A stretch of DNA of 64,000 nt, taken from positions 682,001-746,000 of the forward strand of contig JAGFBZ010000261.1 in the NCBI GenBank assembly GCA_018398805.1. The letters are read 5' to 3'. The DNA comes from Hirundichthys speculiger. Taxonomy: Eukaryota > Chordata > Actinopteri > Beloniformes > Exocoetidae. The notes beneath the pieces were generated by a model. That model did no database searches. It worked only from the letters and a program-made list of their open reading frames with translations, and was not told where the DNA came from. Shown one piece after another: positions 36,601 through 48,357 of this stretch. The position numbers and the translations under genes are program-made. Positions within the stretch are counted from its first letter, which is position 1; each line of letters starts with the position of its first letter.

Positions 36601-38558
36601 CACCTCAGCTCAGATTGGACTAAATTAAATTTAGACCAAGTTAATGCCAAACCTTAAGCACTTTAAACTTTCAGTTTAACAGTCAGTAAAATCTCTTCAT
36701 CACCTCTTCTTATATTTCTATCACAAATTATATCCCAATATTTTTTTTTAATAACACCTAATTCTTAATAATCTTAAACATTTAGAACATTTCTTTTTAG
36801 CTTCTTCCAGCTTTGTAGCACTTCATAAATATTGCTCTTATTTATTTTACCTCAGCTAATTTATAATCGCTCACAAATGGCAAATATTGTACACACTGTG
36901 GCTCTTCATCACTTCCACAGACGAATAAGGAACTTTAGCAGGAAAGTGACCAGTACCTGAATTTTCCATCACTGTAACAGATGGAGTTAAGATGACACCA
37001 AAACCATTTAAACTTTAAAAGTAAGCAATGTCACAGAAGATGTGACAGTTAATGTCAAGTTGATATGAAGGAGATTTTTTCATCTGTATCACACAGACTT
37101 AGATACCAACGTTACTGGGAACATGGTTTGTTGTTTATTTCAATAATGTTTGTGACTTTTCATGCCCTTGTTGACTTTATATTTGATCCCAATAGGTTCA
37201 TGATCACACTATGTTTTTCTTTTAAAGTATAATTTCTTTATGACTTAAAAAAATTGGAATATGTAATGTTTACAAGCTCTGGCAGTTTTGCAGCAAGACT
37301 GTCAGACTTCTACAAGTTACAGTTCACTTCTTGTTTCTTGACAGCATGGAACCTCTAAGATGGATGTATGAAAGAAAATAATTAAATAGTTAGATTCCCT
37401 GCCTCTAATCTGTTCTAATCTTCCATTTGGAAGCTAAGAAAAAAAAAACTCATCAGAGCCTACAAAAGCATTTTTGAGTTTAAACCCTTGAGAAAATGGC
37501 AGAACGAGGCCAGGCAGACAGATGGCATAATTCAACTCCAAAATGGGAAAGCCATTAACAGAAATCTGGCCGATTTTTCTCCTGCGTCCATCTCAGACCG
37601 CCTCCGTGACCTCACACCAATATCTTGCCTTTCTAATCAAATCACTTCCTTTCTGACCCTCTGGTCTCATCAGAAACCCTCTTCCCCCAGACGCTCATCT
37701 TCTTCCGCTTCTGTCTGAATAACGCTGAGCAGAGTCGAAAAACGAGCCTCATAGCTAGGCTCTGGGATTATGAGCCAGAGTGTAAAGATGCATGAGGTAA
37801 TTGGTTTTGGGAGGTGTAGGAGAAAGAGGTACGAGACATAATGAAGATTCTTGGTGAAGGTATGCAGTTTGTCAACTTGCTCCACTAATGGGAGTAAACA
37901 CTGCCAGAAAGATTTTTAATTTTTTTTTTTTTTTAAAGATGCCTTCCTTTGCAACTCTGCTGGACAAGGAGATACAGCCAAGAGCGGCTGCTGCAGGATG
38001 AGTAAGAACAGCGCATCAGTCCTTTGGAAATTAAACCTGAATAAAATTGTAAGGCTGTAAATTGCATTTTCATTTAAAACAATAGATATACACTCTGATT
38101 CACAGTGGAGGAAGATTTCAAACGTCCGACGACCTTCCAGAAAACCATTTGAAAACACATAACGCCTTTCCAGCATGGATTACTTACAAAAACTTACTTA
38201 CTCTTGTAAAGAGTTAAGAGCTTAGAGAGATTTCCATGAAACAGTTCATGGGCAGAAAAATTACAAATTGGATTAGTAATGGATTTATTCACATTACCCT
38301 TACCCCAAATAACTCTGTCATCTTCTGCTGCTAATCGAGAAGAAGAAAAGTAGGACAGTTGAGTCCAAGTAATGGACCCTGAGACTTGTCATCTGGCCTT
38401 ATGGAATATAAAATTGTAAAAACTGTTTTGTCTGAATTTCAACTTCTACTCTGCAAGTAAGTTTCAAGAGGTTTAGTAAAAGAAAACCAACAGACCCAAC
38501 AAGGCGTGATGTGCACGCTGCTGATTCTGTGAAAATGAATCCTTTACTGAAGGGGGGG
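33637..38558. other. Long stretch without a recognised gene
   Basis: AT-rich and apparently unique. Contains the repeat fragment near 35011-35070, a (CAAA)n run near 36389-36402, and three tandem CTGTATGCAC-like units near 35630-35655. No coding segment was recognised. Confidence 0.55.
35011..35070. repeat. Repeat fragment shared with 17990-18047
   Basis: Carries the same GCAGCTCAGGCTG..TAATAAATATGAGC core. Reverse-strand translation of both sites gives a similar LIFI(T/I)QPEL string, which may be chance conservation of a non-coding repeat. Confidence 0.45.
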
Positions 38559-39476
38559 GTACCAAAAAAATAGCAGTGCCGAGTTCAATTAGTGAGGTCA
38601 CCGATGTGAAAAAAAAACAGGTGTTAAACAAATGGCCCTTATTTCAGAATCAAGGCAACTGACACTGCACATGCTGGCTGTGCATTTGCAGAGTAAACTG
38701 GGTCATTCAAGACAGTGTTCAGAAGAATAGCATTCTTTGATTAAATAATTAATAAAAGAGGGGAAAAACCTAGGAAGAAGTGTAGAAAATGATAGGCTGT
38801 TCAGCTAAAATAATATCAAATGCTTTAAAATGACTGCCAAAACCAGAAAGGTGAGCAAGAAAAAGAAAAACGACTTTTGGAACTAATCGGAAAATAACCA
38901 AATTGGCCAATGATCAGCTCCAGGAGGATCAAAGAAGACCTAAGATTGCCTGTGAGTACTGTAACAATCAAACGACGTCTATGTGAAGTCAAGCTACCAG
39001 CAAGGAGCCCCCCGCAAAGTCCCATTGTTAAAAACATACATGTGCTGAAGCGGTTACAATTTGCCGAAAAACACATTGACTAGCCTTAAAAGAAATGGCG
39101 TGATATTTTGTGGACTGATGTGAGTTAGATTCTTTTTTTTTCGAAGGGCAACAGATAGATTTTGTCAGACGTCCTGCAAACACTGAATTCAAGCCACAGT
39201 ACACACTGAAGACGGTAAAGCATGGTGGTGCAAGCATCATGATATGGGTCTATTTATTGCATACCAGGGATCATGGATCAGTTTCAGTACATCAGAATAC
39301 TGGAAGGAGTGATGTTGACATGCAGAAGAAGAAATGCCCTGGAAATAGGTGTTTCAACAAGACAGTGACCCCAAACACCACAGTAAGAGAGCAAAATCAT
39401 CTTTCCAGACGAACAGAATTCAAGAACTGGAGTGACCAGCGACCTTGATCCAATAGAAAACGTCTGGGCTCTGTAC

Positions 39477-39478
<2 letters not shown>
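38559..39478 (+). mobile_element. Tc1-like relic truncated at a TA tract
   Basis: The left part (GTACCAAAAAAATAGCAGTG and following) is a recognised Tc1-family terminal region. Scattered frames give MTAKTRKVSKKKK at about 38832, KHGGASIMIWVYLL near 39220-39255 (the GGGSIMVWG-like motif), and FQTNRIQEL and DLDPIENVWAL near 39400-39470, which includes the catalytic Glu region. Numerous frameshifts and stops show that it is old. The right terminus is missing; (TA)n begins immediately after the ENVWAL region. Confidence 0.8.

Positions 39479-39548
<70 letters not shown>
39479..39548 (+). repeat. (TA)n microsatellite, 70 bp
   Basis: Thirty-five uninterrupted TA units. Confidence 0.97.
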
Positions 39549-39551
<3 letters not shown>

Positions 39552-40706
39552 ATCTGAAGAATCAATTATGGCACTAACCATTGATATATGTGCAGACAGT
39601 TGTTAATTTCCATATATCTTATTTTCTTAAAATAGACATGGTGCTGTAAATAGTAAAATACTTCCTCATGAGACAGAGTTGAGTTAATATAGCATGAACT
39701 GGAAACTCTTCAGTTAAGTGCCAGTATCACAAAATTTTAATAATGTTCTTACTCCTCATAAAACAGAAAAAGGAGTCTCTCAGTGGGGTTTTCGACTGTG
39801 ATGAGAGGTAAAACATCAGCAGGCTGCTAATAACCTTTAATCTGGTTCGTCTTTGACCCAACTCAGACTGCTATGTGTAATCTAACATCCAGACTGATCC
39901 AACAAGCTCCTGTCATCCAACTCAGGTGTGTTTGTGTATTGTGTCAAATGTTCAGCTGCATTACATTAAATCCTGCTCTGCTGTCACAGAGATAAACTCC
40001 TGTTCAGCTCACAGGCTGAGGCGACTCATACTGACACAAAGATTGATGTGTTTATCAGGCAGGCTGCAGACCTGGGTCCAATTTAACGTTGGTGCAAAAT
40101 AAACCCAGCATGCGCTTATATAAGCCTGCTGTCAGCTGAAGGTATGAAACTGACATGTGATATCAGACATAAGTGAGACCCCTGAGCAGTGATAGCCACA
40201 ATTTACAATAGAGAAAGTCCCCCCCAAAAAAGCAGATCCATCACTTTCTTATATAAAATTATGTTTTAAGAAAATACAGGAAAAAAGAGTCCTCTATTAC
40301 TGTTGTTTCTTTAGCTTCATGCATTCATATATATTTCTTTAAGTGAGTTTCCACTCATGAAATAAGCAAATTTTGTATTGCATGCAATTTTACCTCTAGT
40401 TGACCTATTCATTTTATATCTTATTAAGGTTACACACTATAATGCACATGGTAAAAGAAAAAAAAATGGCCAGATTTGAAAAAACAAAATGCGCAGTGGA
40501 GTTTTGAACTTAAAACACTGCTCTTTGAAGGATCAGTTTGATCCTTCCTGATGTAATCTATTAAATTCTATATTAAATACATATGTTTAACAACTCACTT
40601 AATTACTAAATGGGATTTTCAGCTCACAAATGATCATCTTAAAATAACTTACCAATATAAACAAGTCTTTTGTTTTACATTATGTCATGTTGTACTTTAA
40701 ATATTT
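39549..40706. other. No gene recognised
   Basis: AT-rich sequence, no motif. Confidence 0.6.
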
Positions 40707-40882
40707 AGGGCCCTATCTTGCGCCAAACCTCATAAACCTGCTATTACCTCCCGTCGGCATAATGGGTAGCAGCTTTTGGGAGCGGAAGATTGTATTAGCG
40801 GTTGGCAGAGGCTCCTAAATCTGCAATTTGCAGGTAGGTGGGTAGTGGGTAGTGGGTAGCAGGAGGTGTAAGATCGGGCCCT
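40707..40882 (-). mobile_element. 176-bp TIR MITE
   Basis: The left end AGGGCCCTATCTTGCGCC matches the complement of the right end, AGGGCCCGATCTTACACC, at 15 of 18 positions. Positions 40753-40882 match 43443-43564 in inverted orientation, so this is a short, internally deleted member of that family. No target duplication was found, so the superfamily is open; the GGGCCC ends resemble a common fish hAT or Harbinger MITE. Confidence 0.75.
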
Positions 40883-41984
40883 CTGTCTGCTGATATTTCT
40901 GCATGAGTGTGTGTCTCTTTGAGTTTGTAGCATATTCGAGCCATTTATTCCCCATACTGAAACCCTTGCTCTCAAACCCATCAGACATCATGTGTCTTTG
41001 AGGTATTGTCCATAGAGGTGCTTTAACCACACATTTTCATTCAACACATCCAACTTCGATGTTCTGACAAAATAGAACCCTGTCATTTTGTTTGGGGTCA
41101 CTGGAATCTAAAAATATGTCATTCAACACGTGGGACAGATTTATAGGGTTTTGTGACATCACAGACCCAGATCAGGGTCAGTCAATCCCAGCTCTCCACA
41201 TTTACATTAACCCATCATCACATCATCCTGCGTTCGCTGTACCTCAGAAGTGAGTATACCTCTTGTGGAGTAGCTAACTCCAACCAGCTGCTTAGAACAG
41301 AACTGTAAAGACATGGTGGAATTGGGAGCTGTTGTACTGCATCTCTGTGGTATACTTGGCCAAGAACTGTCACAGATATTTTATGAACGACTCAAGTGAT
41401 TCTGTCACCTTTTGATAAAAAATGTCTTATGGTTTCTTTAATGCTAACCTCAAACTATAACTGTAGTGTGCAGCATGTTTATAGTTTTATAATTGGTGTG
41501 TTCATATAACTGAATATAAAGGAGAAGAGCTATTGGGTTTAGTCCTTTGAATTTTCTTATTTTACATCAGCTGATGAATAACATTTTCTTGATAAATACA
41601 GCTAGAGTTTTAAATATTTATGCACAGCAAATCTTCCATTTACAGTGAGACAGTAAAAAACAAAGCAGCAGATATTTTTTCACAAATCTATTTTCTTCCA
41701 CATTGAAAAGCAGTGAAGTCGCCCTGGACATGAAAATGCGGGATGAAAATTGGTTCAACTCAGGCCTGATGAAACACTAGACCCCCCTAACAACGGAGAG
41801 ATCATCTGCACATTTCAGCGATAATAATCCATCTGAAATGACTCAGTCTTGTCTCAGCATGTAGATCAGCTCTGATAATGAATGAGCCTTCACTACGGGG
41901 CTGCTGCTGCAATCTCTGCTAATTAACACCTCTTTTTTTTATTCCTCCACCACTCCCCATCCAATTCCAGTCATCATGGCGTTT
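40883..41984. other. No gene recognised
   Basis: No motif or repeat family identified. Confidence 0.6.
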
Positions 41985-42620
41985 CCATGACGGAGGAGAA
42001 GAACGAGAGGGTGTGATGGAAGAAATAAAGAGGGAGGCGAAATGATCGGAAAGTGGGAAAGGGGAAGAGAGAAGAGGAGGACTCAAGGATTACCATGGTT
42101 GAAAGAAACCAAAGAAGAAAATTTAGAGGCACAGGAGAGGAGGAAACAAAAATAAGAGAAGAGACAAATGAAGGAGGGGAGAAGAGAAGGATACAATACA
42201 GACAAAGAGGAGTAGAAAAGCAATAAGGGAAGACATGACTGAAGGAAGTAAAAATGAGTAGAGGCTGTATCAAAAATTAAGATAAAAGGAAGAAAAGTCA
42301 AAGGAAATAAGTAGAGGCTGGAGGAAAGGGGAGACAAAGTAATAAAGAAAGGAAGAATCAAGGGGGGCAGAGGGGGAATGGGGAGAAAAGGAAACAGCAA
42401 AGGAAAAGACGGGTAGCAAACACAGGAAAGGAAAAAAAAATAAGAATAAGAATCATGATGAAAAGCAAAAGAAAGGACAAAGGAGCCAAGGAGGAAAACA
42501 GCAAGAGCAAGCAAAGATGATATAAAATAGGAAACAAAACTGGATGAACAAAAAGGGGATAAAATAACTTTAGGATAAGGAGGAAGAGGAAAAAGAGAAG
42601 GCGGACTAAACAAAGAGGAG
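41985..42620 (+). repeat. Polypurine (GA-rich) block, about 630 bp
   Basis: The + strand is dominated by A and G throughout, with units such as GGAGGA, AAGAGA and GGAAAGG. The reverse strand gives a 182-codon Ser/Phe/Leu/Pro open frame that is a composition artefact. Confidence 0.85.
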
Positions 42621-43325
42621 GACTGGATCATGAAATCACCTGAGAGACAGTAACCATGGCAGCAGAGTGTATGTCCTCTAAATATCCTTCATCTCAGTTC
42701 ATTCAATGTTTCATCTATTGGTAAATGTTTACACTTGTTCAGTTGTGCATTTGTGTACTCACATTCAACTTTAGTCCATAAATATCTTATCTTAATAATC
42801 TGCTGTTCATCTGAACGGCTTATTATTATGTGACTTTCCCTCATGTTGATTCGAGAAGGCTCACTGGGAACTAAACTACTTGTTTTGGGTTTCAAAGTAA
42901 TTATCAGTTGGGATAATTATCAGACAATACCGCAACCTGAAAAATACAGGCCGGGTAAAGATGCACCGAGGACAGTTGAGACAGAACAGCACAGTAGGGT
43001 GTAAAATGTGGGCAGAAACCATATGGACACACCAAACCTAGCAGGAAAAGGAAAGTGTTAAGGACTTCTAGATCTACATCAATGAACTGGTGTTTGCTGA
43101 ACAAAAAAAATTAGGGTGGTCCATGAATTCCAAAAGAAGCCAATAGGTGATACTGTGCCAATAAACAGCAACATCAAGAATATGTAACACCTGGGAAATT
43201 ATAAATAGACAAACTAATGGTTGTTTTGAATTGCTTAACAAACTTAAATTATTGTTTGAATTGATGCAGTGAAATAAAACGTTTAACAGAAAATAGAAAA
43301 TATCAGAATTATATAAAACTAAAAT
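42621..43325. other. No gene recognised
   Basis: No motif seen. Confidence 0.6.
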
Positions 43326-43442
43326 AGTCGGGTCGCGGGGGCAGCAGCTTCAGCAGAAAGGCCCAGACCTCCCTCCCCCCGGCCATTTCCACCAGCTCCT
43401 CTGGAAGAACCCCGAGGTGTTTCCAGGCCAGCTGAGAGATAT
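43326..43442 (-). pseudogene. LINE ORF2 C-terminal fragment
   Basis: This is the reverse strand of the same LINE family as 49606-52180: GTCGGGTCGCGGGGGCAGCA and following correspond to the LLKLLPPRPD end, and CCAGCTCCTCTGGAAGAACC to the PEELVEAAE region. Only about 115 bp remain. It abuts the TIR of the next element exactly. Confidence 0.88.
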
Positions 43443-43564
43443 AGGGCCCGATCTTACACCTCCTGCTACCCACTACCCACTACCTGCAAATTGCTGATTT
43501 AGGAGCCTCTGCCAACCGCTAATGCAATCTTCCACTCCCTAAACCTGCCACCCATTATGCCGAC
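43443..43564 (+). mobile_element. Left part of a TIR element related to 40707-40882
   Basis: Begins AGGGCCCGATCTTACACC and is over 90 percent identical by eye to the complement of 40753-40882, apart from an 8-base indel in the CCCACTA repeats. The right terminus was not located, so the element continues into 43565 onward for an unknown distance. Confidence 0.75.
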
Positions 43565-44215
43565 TCCCTTACTCACATTGTAGGCGCGGCAATGGGCGTG
43601 TCTCTTGCGCTTTCCACAAATTCGGTATCTTGCGGTACCTTTTCTGAAAGATTTTAATGGGACAAAGTGATTTTGGTGACATCTTGTGAGTGTTCTAATT
43701 ACTTTGTTTGAATTAATTGAACTGAAAGGTAGGTGACCACAGACAGCGACGCAGGGAGGAGAGAAAGGAGGCCCATGATTGGTCAATTCTACATCCTCCG
43801 TGAAATGAGGATACCCACATCTGTTCGATTCTTGTTCTCACACGGACAGCACATATTCTAGTAATTCGTGGAGGATGAGGGGATAGTCGAATGAGGAAGT
43901 GGAAAAACGCCTTTAGTAATTGTGATTGTCCCTCGCAATAATACATAGACGCGCTTCAAAATTGAGCATAAAAAAAATGCGGCAACAAGATAACTGCAAC
44001 ACATTGCCGAGTATACACAGCCCTTAAAGCCGGAGTTTTCCACCACTGAATACGGTCTCAAATCCTGACAAATACAGTTTGGCTAGCTCTCAGTTAGCAT
44101 TACCTTGTCCGGGTGGTGACGTTTCAGGTGGGCTCAACTCGCAGGTTGGTGGTACCTGCACTTTACAGGAAGAGCGCCCATGCGGGACACGGGGGTTTTG
44201 AAGGGAGCTTAGAAT
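43565..44215. other. Unassigned, possibly interior of the TIR element
   Basis: Somewhat GC-richer than the surroundings (about 43570-43660 and 44100-44200). No transposase motif was recognised. Confidence 0.35.
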
Positions 44216-44318
44216 ATCGATAAAAATATTGTTAAAAAAAATATTGTTAAAAATCGATACTCTCTGGGAAATAAAATATCGATATATATCGCAGAATCAA
44301 TAAAATTGCCCAGCCCTA
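44216..44318. mobile_element. Right end of a hAT-like element
   Basis: AT-rich repeats of ATCGATA and ATATATCG lead to the end AATTGCCCAGCCCTA. Its complement, TAGGGCTGGGCAATT, is a familiar fish hAT terminus of the TAGGGCTGGGCRAT type. The left terminus is not evident. Confidence 0.6.
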
Positions 44319-46922
44319 TGCGTCGCTGATTTTTGGATAATATTTTCAATATTTCCAGGTTAGTTACTTATCTTTTATGTGACTACAGATATTTATAAGC
44401 TAATATGAATCCCCAGTGATGTGTGGTCCGTAAGCTTAAAAGTGTGTTAAGTGTGGAAATCAGACGGTATGTGACTACTAGTAGACTTGTAGTGACTTGT
44501 AGTTGAGAAAAAGGTGGCCAACATCCACGCTAAAATTACTTTTGTTTCTGGCAGCTCCCGGGCATTTGTGGGTGTTTGTGTAAAGCGGTTGTATGTATTT
44601 GAAAAACATATTGGCTTCACGTTATCCAAATGTGGATGTAACCTGTGCTTCAATGCAAATCAGACAGAATAACAGAAAATAATTCATGATTGCAGTTACA
44701 AAGTTAAAATGTAAAATGATTTTATGATTAATTTCCAAACCTAAACACATTACAGAAATACATTTCATACATTATTACAGATTATAGAAAGACAGAGCAT
44801 ATAATCAGTGTCTGAAAACATTTTATTTGCGTTATACAGAGCGACAGCGACACACTATTTGCATCACATACTAAACATATTACACCATCTACTGAGGTTC
44901 CCAGCAAAGTGCTGCCTCATGGAGCATCTCATCCATATATTTGAATAAGACATGACAAAATTCTGCTGTTCTTAATTGGAAAAAGTTTTATTATTGAATT
45001 CAAATGGAAAAGGGGTTAATAATACACACCAACTGAAAAATATTAACATTTATTATATTTTATAATTACCGGATTGACAGGTGAGTGAATGACACTTTTT
45101 TCCTTTAAAGATAAAGACCTTTTGTTAAGAACCTTTGCACTGAATCCTGCAAATCTAGCAAGCCTTTTCTGCAATCATTGCATCTCAGCCAATCATCACA
45201 AATTGTCATTGTCAATTAAAGAAGCTCTAATAGGGTAAGTTTCTCATTGGATTCACACCATTCTGGATCTTCACAAACTGACTGAATAACAGTTGCATCA
45301 TTGAAACTTGAGTTTTAATCAAGAGTTTTTGGCCTTGGTTCACTTAAGAAGTGTTTCTCCAGGCTAATGACCAGTGGGGTCAGCTAAAATGAAAAACAAA
45401 CAAGCAAGCAAAAAAATAAAACCAACAACATTTTGTAATTTTTTGAATGCCAACATTAAGTGGAATTTCACCCGAGTCTCAGGTAAGTTTATAACAGCAC
45501 ATGGGACGGGGGCACAGCAGATTACCTTTTTGCCAGCAATAGTAGCCCTCTGTATTATCACTTCAGAATTTTATAAATGTTATTGTCCTCTTCAAATTTT
45601 AAATGAAAGTTGCACTCGGGTCCTAGTTAATGAATGTCCAACCTTTTCTTCCTTCACTTGACAATAAATGTTGTCATTTTCTTTTAATCTTCTTTTACCA
45701 CATAAACATTTTTTTTTTTTGTATTTTACATTGCATGATTTTGAAAAAAAGGCCATAATTCCCCAACCTACTAAGACTCTAATAAATAAATAAATAAATA
45801 AAACCATTCACAGATTCCAAAGAGGGCAAAAACTGGGTCAAACCTGAAAATTGAATGCTTCTTTTAAAATCTGCCCGGCAACTAAAACATAGGGACATTA
45901 GCATTTTTCCTTCCAATATACATTCTTAAAACAGACTGGAGGCAATCAGAAAACTCCAAACTTGGGAGGAATTAAACTGAAAACCTTCCCAAATATATCC
46001 CCTAATTGATAAAATGAATAAATAAATAAAACTGCCCCACAACAGTTATCTTGCACAAACAACATGACGGTTGAGAACTACAACGTCCCCTCCTTGGATC
46101 CAAAATCCTGTTTAGCATGAAGCACTGCTTGTCTTTGATCCTCTGGTGCCCTGGCCTCCTTTAGATCCTGGTGAAAACCCCTTATTAGAATATCAAAGTT
46201 AATCTATTTTACCCCAAAAGCATCTACTGAGGGCTGAGCTCCAAAGTTTCACCTCCGCTGCGGAGAAGTTCCCCCCAAGGAGAGCGCTGCGAGCTGCTCA
46301 GCAGGGAGAGAACCAAACTGAACAAGAACAAGGGAGAGAAAAGGGAAAAGCTGACAGAATTAGGCTCTCAAGTTGTACAGTCGGTTGTTTAATGCGTTAT
46401 GCTAATCAAAGTGTTTACCGAATCCTGAGGACAAATGCTGCCACTTCTGTAAGGTCACAAGTTTAGGAACATTACAGCTAGAACTGGGCCAGAACTCACA
46501 GGAGAACTTTTAAACAGGCAAATAAAGGTCAACAAAAACTTAGATTTGAGAAAATACCAGCAGCTCCTCTGCAATGCTGTCTTTCTCCCTTAATTAATTA
46601 TCCCTGTGCACAATTTTGCAAGAAAAATTAAAAGATTTTGTACAAAGAGTAAAGCATGAAATCAATAGCTAAAGAGCTGGTAATGCAGTACAGCCTATGC
46701 CACTCACCACTCCAATGCAACAAGAACTTTTAACATTCTTTTTATGATGGTTTGACCCCTCAAATGATGTTTATTGCATGGTTCTAGCTTCTTCAGATGT
46801 TAAAAATAATAAGGTTTTGTCAAGAGTTTTCAGATTTCCAGAGAACCCCTACATTTTAGAGAGCATTTTCAAATGAAGCCTTAGTTTTGAAAGAATTAAT
46901 GGTTATGCTGCCTCTTCACCAT
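44319..46922. other. No gene recognised
   Basis: AT-rich. A (AAAT)n run lies near 45780-45801. A GC-richer patch at 46240-46320 has no recognised content. Confidence 0.55.
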
Positions 46923-48357
46923 GGGCTCGATTTGCCCACCTGCGTAAGAGTTACATGCTGCCAGTTGTGTGCTAAAGCATCGGACATTCTGCAGTTAATT
47001 TAAGTCTCCCCTCTACGCGACCTGCACTTGAGATATGCACGGTAGGTGGAGAAACCTCAAAATGTAGGCATTCCCTGTCGATTTCACCTGTACTCACAGT
47101 CTCCCACTGACTCGAGCGCTCTTTCACTTACACACCTCTGAGGCTGTAGTAATTCCAGTGCTATTGGAAGGTTAAACATTAAGTTACACTTGAAGTTCAC
47201 ATGCAGTTAAAGTAGGCCTACGTGAGAGGCGTCCACCTGTGGAGCAGGAAATCGGCCCTGACCAGCAGGATGATCAGGCCTGTGGAGAAGGGCAGCAAGA
47301 GTGCAGCAAATGACTGTTGGTCAGCATTTCCAGCTGTTGTTGGGATACCATTACACCACTGAACTGAACAAGACAAAAAATACATACAAATTTTATTTTA
47401 TTTTTTTTAATTCAGTTTTGTCTGCAATGTCCACCCGTTGTTATGGGAGTGCTATGTGCACTGTGTTGGAGAGGGTGCACGGGTGCACTCCCGTCGAGGG
47501 TGCATCAGCTCAACCAACTTGGCCAGTGTCCCTGACTGGCCTCAGGCAGTCGTCCATGCTGGTCAAGGTCTCAGTCACGAACCGCCGGAACTGCTTCTGC
47601 TGCTGTCTCTCGGCTCCCTCAGACATTCTTCCTTCCTCAATCCAGACCAGCCGCCGGTACTCCTCACCCGGGTCATCGGCACAGCAGCCGCGTGGTGGTT
47701 CCAGCAAGGCATCTGGTGGTGGTCCAAGTTCAGATTCTGAGTCTGGCTGCAGCTCGGGTTCACGTCCAACTTTTCGTCATTTCTCTTTGCCTTTGATATC
47801 TCTGCTTTTTTCACTTCCACATTCTGTGGGTGTTTCATAATTGAATCTGAATTATACATTGGCCAACGAAATAACATTTCCAATATTTCAATCACTTTAA
47901 AGGACATCTAGGCCTTGTGTTCTAATTGGTTGGTCAAGCTACTAATTGATTTCAGATTGCACAGTAGGCAACCTGAAACCTGAGTAGGCAGTAGGCAAAC
48001 ATTTATAAAGTCATGACTTGCGCACATTTTTAAAATCTTTTAACAGGTTACAGGATTAAATCAAGCCCACTCTTAAGGACGCCTATTCAAATTTAAAGGT
48101 TTATTCTTTTTTTTTAGATTTCAAACGGGATTCACAGCTGTTGGGTAAACTCTGTTCTGTGGTTTGGAAAGAAACCACTAAAGATGACATCACGGTTGAG
48201 GTCCACCTCCTTTTTTCAATGAATCTTCCTTCTTGGTTAAGAGTGCCTCCATTCTTACGCAGGTGGGCGTATCTGTAAGAGAATTCGCATAAATGAAAAA
48301 ACACTTAAGCGGGGGTGCATAAATATCGACTTAAGCACTGATGGGAAAATCAAGCCC
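46923..48357. mobile_element. TIR DNA transposon, 1435 bp, superfamily uncertain
   Basis: The left end GGGCTCGATTTGCCCACCTG and the complement of the right end, GGGCTTGATTTTCCCATCAG, agree at 16 of 20 positions. A 15-base motif CCCACCTGCGTAAGA (46935-46949) is perfectly inverted at 48253-48267. Flanks CAT and TAT could be a degraded 3-bp duplication, which would suit PIF/Harbinger. The GC-rich interior 47455-47770 has reverse-strand frames (47510-47907) rich in Glu, Arg and Ser with a GEEYRRLVWIEEGRMSEG segment, possibly an accessory Myb-like protein relic; that assignment is weak. Confidence 0.6.

Noticed and set aside
39284..39565. Reverse frame with alternating Tyr-Ile
   Set aside because: Produced by the (TA)n tract.
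42083..42631. 182-codon reverse-strand open frame
   Set aside because: It is the complement of the polypurine block; Ser/Phe/Leu/Pro composition with no domain, and stops are rare only because of base bias.
47301..47840. 179-codon forward open frame
   Set aside because: It crosses the border region and GC-rich interior of a TIR element and shows no motif; the reverse strand is the likelier coding side.
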